Source: an uncultured Collinsella sp. (GTDB lineage: Bacteria; Actinomycetota; Coriobacteriia; Coriobacteriales; Coriobacteriaceae). Taken from it: a stretch of DNA of 20,554 nt. The notes under the pieces were generated by a model. It did not search any database. It was given only the letters and a program-made list of their open reading frames with translations, and was not told where the DNA came from. The position numbers and the translations under genes were made by a program. The stretch is from NCBI GenBank assembly GCA_900544755.1, contig UQWQ01000033.1, forward strand, positions 1 to 20,554. Reading direction: 5' to 3'. Shown piece after piece: positions 5,950-13,567 of this stretch (position 1 is the first letter of the stretch; each line of letters begins with the position of its first letter).

Positions 5950-8900
5950 ATGTTCGAGAAGCGGCTCTTCTCCCTGGCTCCGCAGGTAACGCCCTACATT
6001 ATGGCAAGCGTCCTGTTTAAGTGGATCGCGCTCATGGCAAACATCACGGTGATGTGGATGCTTGCGCGCATCTTGGGCGGCATCGTCACGAACGGTCTTT
6101 CCGCCGCGCTCGCTGTCGATGCCCTCGCACAGGCGGCTTTGCCGCTCGCCGCCGCCATCATCGTGCGCGCCGCCTCCATCTACCTGGCCCAACGCGCCGG
6201 CGACAAGGCCGCGTTCGAGGCCGTCCGCCGCGTGCGCTCGCTCGTCTACGACAAGCTCACCGCACTCGGCCCCTCCTACACCGAAACCGTCCCCACCGCC
6301 GAGGCCGTCCAGACCAGCGTCGAGGGCGCCACGCAACTCCAGGTGTACTTTGGCGGTTACCTGCCGCAGCTCTTCTTTGCCGGTTTGGCACCCATCACGC
6401 TGTTTGTACTGCTCGTGGGCCAGGCGGGTCTTCCCGCCGCACTGCTGCTCGCCTGCGTTCCGGTCATCCCCGTCTCCATCATGATGGTCATGCGCAACGC
6501 CAAAAAGATCGGTGCCGAGTACTGGGGCAGCTATGTCGATCTGGGCGGCATGTTCCTGGAGGCCGTGCAGGGTCTCACCACCCTTAAGGTCTACCAGGCC
6601 GATCGCAGCTGGCACGAGCGCATCAACGCCGAGTCCGAGCGTTTCCGCACAGCGACCATGCGCCTGCTGGTGATGCAGCTGCGCTCCATTTGCGTTATGG
6701 ACCTGGTCGTCTATATGGGCGCCGCGCTCGGCATTATCGTAGCCACGCTGCAGCTCGCCACGGGCAAGATTGGCTTTGAGGCTGCCTTCCTCATCGTCTT
6801 TCTGTCGCAGGAGTTCTTTTTGCCTATGCGCCGCCTGGGATCGCTGTTCCACACGGCCATGAACGGCATGGCCGCCTCGCGCCGCATGTTTGGCATTTTG
6901 GATACGCCCGAGCCCGAGCGCGGCGATGTTGAGCTTGACGGTCGCGGCGATATCGAGCTCGCGGGCGTGAGCTATGCATACGGCGACCGCACAGTGCTGG
7001 ACAGCGCCAGCGCGACCATTGCGCACGGCTCGCTCGTGGCACTCGTGGGCGAAAGCGGCGGCGGCAAGTCCACGCTCGCGGGGATTATCGCGGGCCGCAA
7101 GGGTGCCTACCGTGGCAGCGTTCGCATCGGCGGCGTCGAGCTGTGCGATGCCACGGCCGCCTCACTCATGCGCGCCGTCACGCTGGTGCCCACCAACGGC
7201 TACCTGTTTACCGGCACCCTGCGCGACAACCTGCTGCTCGCCCAGCCCAACGCCACCGACGCCGAGCTTTTGCGCGCGCTCGGCCGCACGCGCGTGGCGG
7301 CCTTTGTGCAGGCCGACGGCGGGCTCGACATGGTGATTAACGAGGGCGGCACCAACCTTTCGGGCGGCCAGCGCCAGCGCGTGTGCATGGCCCGCGCCCT
7401 GCTGCACGACTCGCCCATCTATGTGTTTGACGAGGCGACGAGCAATGTGGACGCCGCAAGCGAAGCCGCAATCGGCGAGGTCATTGCATCACTCGCCGGC
7501 GAGCACACCGTAATCGTGGTGGCGCATCGCCTGTCGACAATCGTGGACGCCGACCAGATTCTGGTGCTGGAGCGTGGCCGTATTGCCGAACGCGGGACTC
7601 ACGGCGAGCTTTTGGCCACCGCGGGCGTCTATGCGCGCATGCGGAACAGCCAGGAGCAGCTCTCGGCATATGCGTATGCGGAGGATGATGCCGAGGATGC
7701 CGGCGCGGTTGAGGCTGTTGGCGGCAGTACTGCCTGTACCGATGGCCTCAACGGTGCCGGCTCGTCTTCCGCTACCGCGGCGCCTGACTCCGGCCGCGCC
7801 CGTCACTCGGCGCCGTCCATCATGTGGCGCATGATGGGGCTCGTCCGACCGCTTGCCGGCTGGCTTGTGCTAGCCGTCGCGCTGGGCAGCATTGGCATGC
7901 TCACCGCCGCGTTCGTGCCGGCCTTTGGCGCCCTCGGCCTTATGGCCGCGCTGGGCCGCAACGCCTTGGGGCTTGGTCTTATCGCAGCATGCGCGGCCTG
8001 CGCCGTCTGCGGCATCGCGCGCGGGCCGCTCCACTACGGCGAGCAGCTCTGCAACCATTACATCGCATTCCGTCTGCTCGCACACATTCGCGACCTGGTG
8101 TTTGGCGCCCTGCGCCAGCTCGCCCCCGCCAAGCTCGAGGGCCGCGGCAAGGGCGAGCTCGTGAGCCTGGTCACCTCGGATATCGAGCTGCTCGAGGTCT
8201 TCTACGCGCACACCATCTCGCCCATTGCCATAGCTCTGGTCTGCACCGTTGTGTTTGAGGGCTTTTTGCTGGCTGTGAGCCCCGAGCTCGCGGGCATCGC
8301 GCTCGTGGCCTACGCGGTCCTGGGCGTGCTGCTGCCCCTGACCTCGGCCAAGGCATGCGGCACCACCGGCCGCCAGAGCCGCGAGGGCGCCGGTAAGCTG
8401 GGCGCCTTTGTACTCGACAGTCTGCGCGGCGCGGGCGAGACCATCCAGTTTGCCGGTGGCACCGATCGCAGCCGTGCCCTGGGCAAGCTGACCGAGCAAG
8501 TCGGCGCCGTGGACGCGCGCCTCAAGCGCCGCCAGGCGGTCAGCGAGGCCGTAGCCGATGCGCTTATTCTTGTGGCTAATCTGGTAATGCTCGGGCGTGC
8601 GCTGCAGCTGGTGGCTGCGGGAACGATTGACTTTGCCGCAGCGTTTGTCGCCGTCTTTACCTTTGTGTCGTCGTTTGGCTCGGTGATGGCCGTGAGCCGG
8701 CTGGGCACCTCACTGCAGGAGACGCTCGCCTCGGGCGCACGCGTGCTCGATTTGCTCGACGAGCAGCCCCAGTGCGCCGAGGTCGCCGATGGACAGGACG
8801 TTGAGTTTGCCGGCGCCGCAGCCGAGCATGTGAGCTTTAGCTATGCGGGCGGCGTGGACGCGGGCGGTGCCGGCGCCACAGAGCAGGTCGCGAACGACGC

Positions 8901-9516
8901 CGCTGCGAATCTCATCCTCGACGACGTGACCTGCACCTTTGCGCCCGGTACCATGACCTGCATCATGGGGCGCTCGGGCTCGGGCAAGTCGACGCTGCTT
9001 AAGCTGCTCATGCGCTTTTGGGACCCCACAGCCGGCACCATCACGGTGAGCGGTGTCGATGCCCGCCACATCAACACGGCGAGCCTGCGCAGCCACGAGG
9101 CCTATATGACCCAGGACACGCATCTGTTCTGCGGCACCGTACGCGAGAACCTGCTGGTCGCGCACGCCAACGCCACCAATGCCGAGCTGCTCGACGCTTG
9201 CCGCTCCGCTTCGCTTACCGCCCTCATCGACCGCCTGCCGCAGGGTCTCGACACCCCGGTTGCCGAGCTGGGCGACTCGCTCTCGGGCGGCGAGCGCCAA
9301 CGCATCGGCCTTGCGCGCATCTTCCTCAACGACGCGCCTTTCATCTTGCTCGACGAGCCCACCAGCGCACTCGACGCCCTCAACGAGGCGTCCGTAATGC
9401 AGGCCGTTGACGAGCTCAAGCGCCGCGGCAAGACCATCGTACTCGTAAGCCACCGTGCCAGCACCTGCGCCTTTGCCGATTGCTCGCTTTCGGTCGAGCA
9501 CGGGAGGCTGAGCTAG
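5950..9516 (+). CDS. cydDC: Fused CydD-CydC type ABC exporter (both halves in one chain)
   Basis: The 1188-residue protein carries two complete exporter halves, each a membrane domain followed by an ATPase. The first half resembles CydD: RAGDKAAFEAVRRVR, YFGGYLPQLFFAGLAP and EFFLPMRRLGSLFHTAMNG precede Walker A GESGGGKST (367-375), LSGGQ (470-474), Walker B with D494 and E495, and H526. A linker rich in Ala, Asp and Ser (about 575-615) follows. The second half resembles CydC (HYGEQLCNHYIAFRLLAHIRD) with Walker A GRSGSGKST (1007-1015), LSGGE (1111-1115), D1135 and E1136, and H1168. All ATPase motifs look intact in both sites. In E. coli, CydDC exports glutathione and cysteine and is needed for cytochrome bd assembly; here the substrate is inferred only. 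AGGAGG lies just before the ATG. No cydAB is nearby. The next gene starts immediately after the TAG stop. Confidence 0.8.
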   Translation: MFEKRLFSLAPQVTPYIMASVLFKWIALMANITVMWMLARILGGIVTNGLSAALAVDALAQAALPLAAAIIVRAASIYLAQRAGDKAAFEAVRRVRSLVYDKLTALGPSYTETVPTAEAVQTSVEGATQLQVYFGGYLPQLFFAGLAPITLFVLLVGQAGLPAALLLACVPVIPVSIMMVMRNAKKIGAEYWGSYVDLGGMFLEAVQGLTTLKVYQADRSWHERINAESERFRTATMRLLVMQLRSICVMDLVVYMGAALGIIVATLQLATGKIGFEAAFLIVFLSQEFFLPMRRLGSLFHTAMNGMAASRRMFGILDTPEPERGDVELDGRGDIELAGVSYAYGDRTVLDSASATIAHGSLVALVGESGGGKSTLAGIIAGRKGAYRGSVRIGGVELCDATAASLMRAVTLVPTNGYLFTGTLRDNLLLAQPNATDAELLRALGRTRVAAFVQADGGLDMVINEGGTNLSGGQRQRVCMARALLHDSPIYVFDEATSNVDAASEAAIGEVIASLAGEHTVIVVAHRLSTIVDADQILVLERGRIAERGTHGELLATAGVYARMRNSQEQLSAYAYAEDDAEDAGAVEAVGGSTACTDGLNGAGSSSATAAPDSGRARHSAPSIMWRMMGLVRPLAGWLVLAVALGSIGMLTAAFVPAFGALGLMAALGRNALGLGLIAACAACAVCGIARGPLHYGEQLCNHYIAFRLLAHIRDLVFGALRQLAPAKLEGRGKGELVSLVTSDIELLEVFYAHTISPIAIALVCTVVFEGFLLAVSPELAGIALVAYAVLGVLLPLTSAKACGTTGRQSREGAGKLGAFVLDSLRGAGETIQFAGGTDRSRALGKLTEQVGAVDARLKRRQAVSEAVADALILVANLVMLGRALQLVAAGTIDFAAAFVAVFTFVSSFGSVMAVSRLGTSLQETLASGARVLDLLDEQPQCAEVADGQDVEFAGAAAEHVSFSYAGGVDAGGAGATEQVANDAAANLILDDVTCTFAPGTMTCIMGRSGSGKSTLLKLLMRFWDPTAGTITVSGVDARHINTASLRSHEAYMTQDTHLFCGTVRENLLVAHANATNAELLDACRSASLTALIDRLPQGLDTPVAELGDSLSGGERQRIGLARIFLNDAPFILLDEPTSALDALNEASVMQAVDELKRRGKTIVLVSHRASTCAFADCSLSVEHGRLS

Positions 9517-9936
9517 ATGGCGCGCACCGCCGACACACCGGAGCTGGCACGCAAACGTGAGCGCGAGGCCCAAATGGTGTCGCAGATGATTGCGCTGTGG
9601 TGTCGTGGGCATCATGGCGGCGGGCATGCGGTCGAACAGGCTGGCGACGATGAGCCCGTGCGCGTGAAGCTCGGCCTTCGGACCATTACGCTCTGCCCCG
9701 AATGCGCCGAGCTGCAGAAATACGCCATCGCGCGCATTGAGCACTGCCCGCACATGGGCACCAAGACATTTTGCTCGGCCTGTCCTTCGCATTGCTACCG
9801 GCCTGCCATGCGCGAGAAGATCCGCGAGGTCATGCGCTGGTCGGGACCGCGTATGATCCGCTATCGCCCCATCACCGCCGTGCGGCACGCGATTATAACC
9901 GTGCAGTCCAAACGAGCGGCGGCACGAAGCAAGTAG
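9517..9936 (+). CDS. ygbA: YgbA-family (nitrous oxide-stimulated promoter family) protein
   Basis: This 139-residue protein matches the YgbA_NO family, small soluble proteins whose E. coli member belongs to the NsrR nitrosative-stress regulon; the biochemical role is unsettled. Seven cysteines stand out: C29, C60 and C63 in CPEC, C77, C86 and C89 in CSAC, and C93 in the following SHCYRP. The conserved C-terminal block REKIREVMRWSGPRM lies at 99-113. The clustered cysteines suggest a metal or Fe-S site, which is inference. The ATG follows the exporter's TAG directly, with GGGAGG upstream inside the exporter gene, so the two are almost surely cotranslated. An insertion around residues 31-48 is rich in His and Gly. 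Confidence 0.88.
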   Translation: MARTADTPELARKREREAQMVSQMIALWCRGHHGGGHAVEQAGDDEPVRVKLGLRTITLCPECAELQKYAIARIEHCPHMGTKTFCSACPSHCYRPAMREKIREVMRWSGPRMIRYRPITAVRHAIITVQSKRAAARSK

Positions 9937-10055
9937 TCGCCGGCGCCGGCACGCGCCGCCTGCCCTTTCCAGTCGGTTTCGACTTGCAGCGTTCCCGCCG
10001 CGCCGAGGCTGCGCCATTACAATGGAGCGGATTCGCCAAATGCAAAGGAGCCGCC

Positions 10056-10967
10056 ATGTCCGCTTGCCCGCTGGTCGATTGCCATACTCATACTTCGTTT
10101 TCGGACGGCCATGCCTCGTTTGAGGAAAACGTCTGCGCTGCCGCGGCCGCTGGCTGTCGGGTCATGGTCTCGACCGACCACCTCACCCTGCCTGCCAGCA
10201 TGGATGCTAACTGCGAGGTGCAGGTCGTCGAGGGCGACTTGCCGGCACATCGCCTGGCCTTTGAGGATGCCCGCAAGCTTGCCGCGCAGATCACGCCGGA
10301 GCTCGAGCTTATCTATGGCTTTGAATGCGATTGGTACGAAGGCTGCGAGCCCTTGGTAGAGCACTGGTCCCAGGGCGCCGTCGTACGTCTGGGCAGCGTG
10401 CACTGGATTGGCAACCCGGGCGATATTGCGGCAGGCGCCGCGGGCACGGCAGGGACAGAGGACGTCGCGCGCCCCGATACACCCGATTCCCTTTGCGGTT
10501 GGATCGACGACGATACCAACCTGCATGTTTGGGAAAACTTAGGCGTGCGCGGCGTGTGGGAGTGCTACGTCGACGACTGGTGCCGTGCTTGCGAAAGCTC
10601 ACTCAACTTTGACGCGATGGCCCATCCCGACCTGGTCATGCGCTTTTCGAAGGACGGCTTTGCACCCGACTTTGACCCCGCGCCGTTTTGGGAGCAGATG
10701 GCCGAATGCGCCCACGATACGGGTCGCCGCGTTGAGGTCTCGACCGCCGCACCGCGCAAGGGGCTCGACGATTACTACCCCGCGACCGGGCTGTTGCGCC
10801 GCTTCGCCCATGCCGAGGTGCCCATCACCTTTGGCTCGGACGCGCACCGCGCCTGCGACATCTGCTGGAACATCCGCGAGGCCCAGGCCCACGCCTACGA
10901 CTGCGGCTACCGGGCCTTCGATATCCCCCACCCCACCGGCGAATGGGAATCCACGCCCCTCGCCTAA
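10056..10967 (+). CDS. hisJ: PHP-type histidinol-phosphatase (HisJ-like)
   Basis: This enzyme would hydrolyse L-histidinol phosphate to histidinol, the step before HisD. The 303-residue protein shows the PHP metal-binding pattern: DCHTHTSFSDG (H10, H12), STDH (D41, H42), YGFECDW (E90), GSVHWI (H116), AHPD in the second half and GSDAH near the C-terminus. The later segment VEVSTAAPRKGLDDYYPA is typical of HisJ-like proteins. AAAGGAG lies five bases before the ATG at 10056. The frame is open upstream into ygbA, but that part is not homologous. The gene is convergent with the his operon, which otherwise lacks a histidinol-phosphatase: its HisB has only the dehydratase domain. That context supports the assignment, although PHP proteins have varied substrates. 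Confidence 0.85.
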   Translation: MSACPLVDCHTHTSFSDGHASFEENVCAAAAAGCRVMVSTDHLTLPASMDANCEVQVVEGDLPAHRLAFEDARKLAAQITPELELIYGFECDWYEGCEPLVEHWSQGAVVRLGSVHWIGNPGDIAAGAAGTAGTEDVARPDTPDSLCGWIDDDTNLHVWENLGVRGVWECYVDDWCRACESSLNFDAMAHPDLVMRFSKDGFAPDFDPAPFWEQMAECAHDTGRRVEVSTAAPRKGLDDYYPATGLLRRFAHAEVPITFGSDAHRACDICWNIREAQAHAYDCGYRAFDIPHPTGEWESTPLA

Positions 10968-10999
10968 CTAGTCGTTTAAGAACGTCCCCAATGACTAGT
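10967..10999. repeat. Inverted repeat spanning the convergent stop codons of hisJ and hisE
   Basis: ACTAGTC (10967-10973) and GACTAGT (10993-10999) pair perfectly around a 19-base loop. The left arm begins on the last base of the hisJ TAA, and the right arm contains the hisE stop (TAG on the minus strand). The loop includes AACGTCCC, also found at 47-53. No T-tract is seen on either side, so its value as a terminator is doubtful. Confidence 0.5.
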
Positions 11000-11312
11000 G
11001 GCGGCGGGCGTTGAGTTCGCCGGCCAGTTCGTCGAGGGTGATGCCGTAGCGCTCGAGCGTCACGAGCAGGTGGTAGATCAGGTCGCCGGCCTCGTAGCGG
11101 ATGTGATCGTGGTCGTTATCCTTGCAGGCCATGATCACCTCGCTCGCCTCCTCGGCAAGCTTCTTGAGCAGCTCATCCTCCACGTCGGTCAGCAGGCGAG
11201 CGGTATGGCTCTCCTGCGGCGATGCGTCGCGACGACCGTGAATCACCTCGGCCAGTCCCGTCAGCGTCTCACCGATGTTTCCCGGCTGCACGTTAGCTGT
11301 TCTGACTCCCAT
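10995..11312 (-). CDS. hisE: Phosphoribosyl-ATP pyrophosphohydrolase
   Basis: HisE removes pyrophosphate from phosphoribosyl-ATP to give phosphoribosyl-AMP, the second step of histidine synthesis. The 105-residue length is normal for a stand-alone HisE. The MazG-like metal site is visible as KLAEEASEVIMA (E54, E55, E58) and YEAGDLIYHLLV (E74, D77). The ATG at 11312 has GAGAGGAAA upstream. It is the last gene of the operon, 15 bases after the small unknown gene, and faces hisJ. Confidence 0.97.
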   Translation of the reverse strand: MGVRTANVQPGNIGETLTGLAEVIHGRRDASPQESHTARLLTDVEDELLKKLAEEASEVIMACKDNDHDHIRYEAGDLIYHLLVTLERYGITLDELAGELNARRH

Positions 11313-11327
11313 GGTTATTTCCTCTCG

Positions 11328-11555
11328 TTACTGCAGCGTAAAGTAGGTACCGGTCTCATCGAACCGAGGCTTTGCGCCCTTTTTCTCAAAGAACTCGACG
11401 ATGACGGCATGGGCCTCATTGAGCCTTTCCTTCTCGGCCTCGAGCCAAAGCGACTGCGCCCCGCAGGCATCAGTCAGGTGCACGCGGCATGGCACGCCCG
11501 CGCGGAGGAGCTCGGTGTTGCATTCGGCGACTTCGAACGGCGTCACGACCTTCAT
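11328..11555 (-). CDS. Small uncharacterised protein inside the his operon (possibly RDAC-type)
   Basis: This 75-residue acidic protein has no signal peptide or membrane segment. Its visible landmarks are an N-terminal VTPFEVAECN (4-13), a central VHLTDACGAQSLWL (25-38) with C32, and a charged helical stretch with EKERLNEAHAVIVEFFEKKG (41-60). From memory it resembles short actinobacterial proteins named RDAC family after a similar central motif; this is not verified. The ATG overlaps the hisI stop as ATGA, and a run of nine G in hisI serves as its ribosome binding site. It ends 15 bases before hisE. The tight packing argues for a real, coexpressed gene with a role tied to the operon. Function unknown. 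Confidence 0.75.
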   Translation of the reverse strand: MKVVTPFEVAECNTELLRAGVPCRVHLTDACGAQSLWLEAEKERLNEAHAVIVEFFEKKGAKPRFDETGTYFTLQ

Positions 11556-11896
11556 CGTGTTCCCCCCCCCTTTACGCGCTTAAAGAAGCAGGTACGGTTG
11601 CCGGTATGGCAGGCCGGGCCCGGTGAGTCCACCTTGACCAGCAGCGTATCGCTATCGCAGTCGGCCCAGAGCTCCTTGACCTCCTGCATGTTGCCACTCG
11701 TCGCGCCCTTGTTCCAGAGCTCCTGACGGCTGCGACTCCAAAACCACGTGGTCCCGGTCTTGAGCGTCAGCCCCACCGATTCCTCGTTCATCCAAGCAAC
11801 CATAAGCACCTCGCCGGTGTCATACTGCTGAACCACACAAGGAATCAATCCTTTGGCGTCGTATTTAAGATCCGCTGGAGTAGTAATTTCTTTCAT
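11552..11896 (-). CDS. hisI: Phosphoribosyl-AMP cyclohydrolase
   Basis: HisI opens the adenine ring of phosphoribosyl-AMP, the third pathway step, using Zn and Mg. The 114-residue protein is the monofunctional form. VAWMNEES (33-40) and WFWSRSRQELWNKGATSG (51-68) are family hallmarks. The Mg-binding ADCDSD (78-83) and the Zn cysteines C96 and C103 are present. The start at 11896 (MKEITTPADL) is chosen because homology begins there and GGGGA precedes it. The frame extends 44 codons upstream into the palindrome after hisF, which is not homologous. The last codons hold nine consecutive G, and the stop overlaps the next start. Confidence 0.96.
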   Translation of the reverse strand: MKEITTPADLKYDAKGLIPCVVQQYDTGEVLMVAWMNEESVGLTLKTGTTWFWSRSRQELWNKGATSGNMQEVKELWADCDSDTLLVKVDSPGPACHTGNRTCFFKRVKGGGTR

Positions 11897-11934
11897 TTCA
11901 ATTCCCCAATTTAAACATCGCAGGTCGGCGAGGG

Positions 11935-12028
11935 TTGTCCAGGTACCGCAGGTTGCCGCGAAAGAGGAGCGACGCGTACTTTTGTACGCGAGCGACGGTT
12001 TGAGCGGCAAGATGCGGTGCCTGGGCAA
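11935..12028. repeat. Nested inverted repeat between hisF and hisI
   Basis: Outer arms at 11935-11959 and 12004-12028 are complementary at 21 of 25 positions. Inside lies a perfect seven-base hairpin CGCGTAC-TTTT-GTACGCG (11973-11990). The element fills most of the 141-base gap between hisF and hisI. There is no T-tract after it on the minus strand, so it is more likely an mRNA processing or stability structure, or a dispersed palindromic repeat, than a terminator. Confidence 0.7.
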
Positions 12029-12037
12029 GCCGCAGCA

Positions 12038-12820
12038 CTAAAAGTCCAACCTCACAGGAATACCTTGAGAGGCCATATACTCTTTGACTTCGCGAATGCT
12101 GAAGGTTCCAAAGTGAAAGACGCTCGCCGCCAGCACAGCATCGGCCTCGCCCTCGATCACACCCTCGGCAAAATGCTCGAGCGTGCCCACGCCACCGCTC
12201 GCAATGACGGGGATTGGCACCGCGCGGGCCACAGCACGGATGAGCGCCAAGTCAAAACCGGCCTTGGTGCCGTCGCGATCCATACTGGTCAGCAGAATCT
12301 CGCCGGCGCCGCGACGAGCCGCTTCCTCGGCCCACGCCACCGCGTCGACACCCGTAGCGTTGCGGCCGCCCGCCGTAAAGACCTCCCACTTATCGGCGCC
12401 CGGTTCCCCGGGCAGCCCCACGCGCTTGGCATCGATCGCCACGACCACGGCCTGGCTGCCAAACGCCGCGGCAGCCTGGCTAATCAGCGACGGGTCGCGC
12501 ACGGCCGCCGAGTTGAGCGACACCTTGTCGGCACCGGCTGCAACCATGGTGCGCATGCCCGGCAGGTCGCGAAAGCCGCCGCCCACGGTATAGGGAATGG
12601 CCAGCTCCTCGGCCGCATGCGCCGCCATCTCGATGGTCGTCGCACGGTTGTCGCTCGTTGCGGTTATGTCCAAAAATACAACCTCGTCCGCACCCTCGCG
12701 GTCGTAGGCGCGGGCCAGCTCCACCGGGTCGCCAGCATCGCGCAGGCTCACAAAGTTGACACCCTTGACCACACGGCCGTCCTTGACGTCTAGGCAGGGA
12801 ATTACGCGTTTGGTAAGCAT
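12038..12820 (-). CDS. hisF: Imidazole glycerol phosphate synthase, cyclase subunit
   Basis: HisF uses ammonia from HisH to turn PRFAR into imidazole glycerol phosphate and AICAR. The 260-residue beta-alpha barrel has RVIPCLDVKDGRVVKG at its N-terminus with catalytic D11, and the second catalytic Asp in VVVAIDAKR (D130). Phosphate-binding GGG (80-82) and the late ASGGVG loop are present. The start is three bases after the hisA stop, so the two are translationally coupled. The partner HisH is encoded two genes upstream. Confidence 0.98.
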   Translation of the reverse strand: MLTKRVIPCLDVKDGRVVKGVNFVSLRDAGDPVELARAYDREGADEVVFLDITATSDNRATTIEMAAHAAEELAIPYTVGGGFRDLPGMRTMVAAGADKVSLNSAAVRDPSLISQAAAAFGSQAVVVAIDAKRVGLPGEPGADKWEVFTAGGRNATGVDAVAWAEEAARRGAGEILLTSMDRDGTKAGFDLALIRAVARAVPIPVIASGGVGTLEHFAEGVIEGEADAVLAASVFHFGTFSIREVKEYMASQGIPVRLDF

Positions 12821-12823
12821 GGG

Positions 12824-13567
12824 CTACTCATCCCCTCGGGCGGCGGCCAGCGCCTGCGCCAGCGTAAAGTTGCCTTCGTAGAGCGCACGGCCGGTAATGG
12901 CGCCTTCAATCGCGCCCTCGCCCACCGCAGCCAGCGCGCGGATATCGTCGAGCGTCGAGATGCCGCCCGAAGCCACGACGGGAAAGCCCGCGACCTGCGC
13001 CACATGGCGATACGCCGCCACATCGATGCCCGTCTGCATGCCATCACGCGCGATGTCGGTATACACCAGATGCTTAAAACCCAGCTCGGTGAGCTGCGCC
13101 ACGGCATCGTCGAGCGCCGCACCCGCGCCATCGCGCCAGCCGTTCACCTTGACCTGGCCATCGCGCGCGGCGATGTCCGCTACCAGCAGCTCGCCAAAGC
13201 CTTGGGCTGCCACCTCGGCAAAACCCGGCTCGGTCACCAGCACGGTGCCCAGCGCAATACGACGAGCACCGTAGCCGGCCAGCTCGTCGATGCGCGCGAG
13301 CGAGCGGACGCCACCGCCCACGTCCACGGATAGACCGTCGATGCCGCAGATGCCCTTAATCGCCGCCGAGTTGGCAGCGCACGTGTCCTCGTCCTCGCCA
13401 AAGGCAGCGGACAGGTCGACGACGTGCACCCAGCTCGCGCCCTGCTCGGCAAACGAGCGGGCGACGGCCACGGGGTCGTCGGAATATACCTTGCAGCGGC
13501 TGCGGTCGCCGCGTTCCAGGCGCACAACCTTGCCGCCAATCAGATCGATTGCGGGAAACAGAATCAT
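12824..13567 (-). CDS. hisA: ProFAR isomerase (HisA)
   Basis: HisA is the Amadori-type isomerase that converts ProFAR to PRFAR. The 247-residue barrel shows FPAIDLIGGKVVRL with catalytic D8, VDVGGGVRS for phosphate binding (about 81-89), VADIAARDG (D131) and YTDIARDGMQTG (D171). Some actinobacteria use a dual-substrate version (PriA) that also serves tryptophan synthesis; this cannot be decided from the sequence by eye. The ATG overlaps the hisH stop as ATGA. Confidence 0.97.
   Translation of the reverse strand: MILFPAIDLIGGKVVRLERGDRSRCKVYSDDPVAVARSFAEQGASWVHVVDLSAAFGEDEDTCAANSAAIKGICGIDGLSVDVGGGVRSLARIDELAGYGARRIALGTVLVTEPGFAEVAAQGFGELLVADIAARDGQVKVNGWRDGAGAALDDAVAQLTELGFKHLVYTDIARDGMQTGIDVAAYRHVAQVAGFPVVASGGISTLDDIRALAAVGEGAIEGAITGRALYEGNFTLAQALAAARGDE

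Noticed and set aside
5875..7026. A 383-codon open frame on the minus strand opposite the start of the ABC exporter
   Set aside because: It is antisense to a conserved membrane domain, with a composition typical of shadow frames.
10018..10023. Promoter TACAAT upstream of hisJ
   Set aside because: The hexamer is five of six with the -10 consensus, but there is no -35 box at a suitable distance and no TG extension, so hisJ may simply be transcribed with ygbA.
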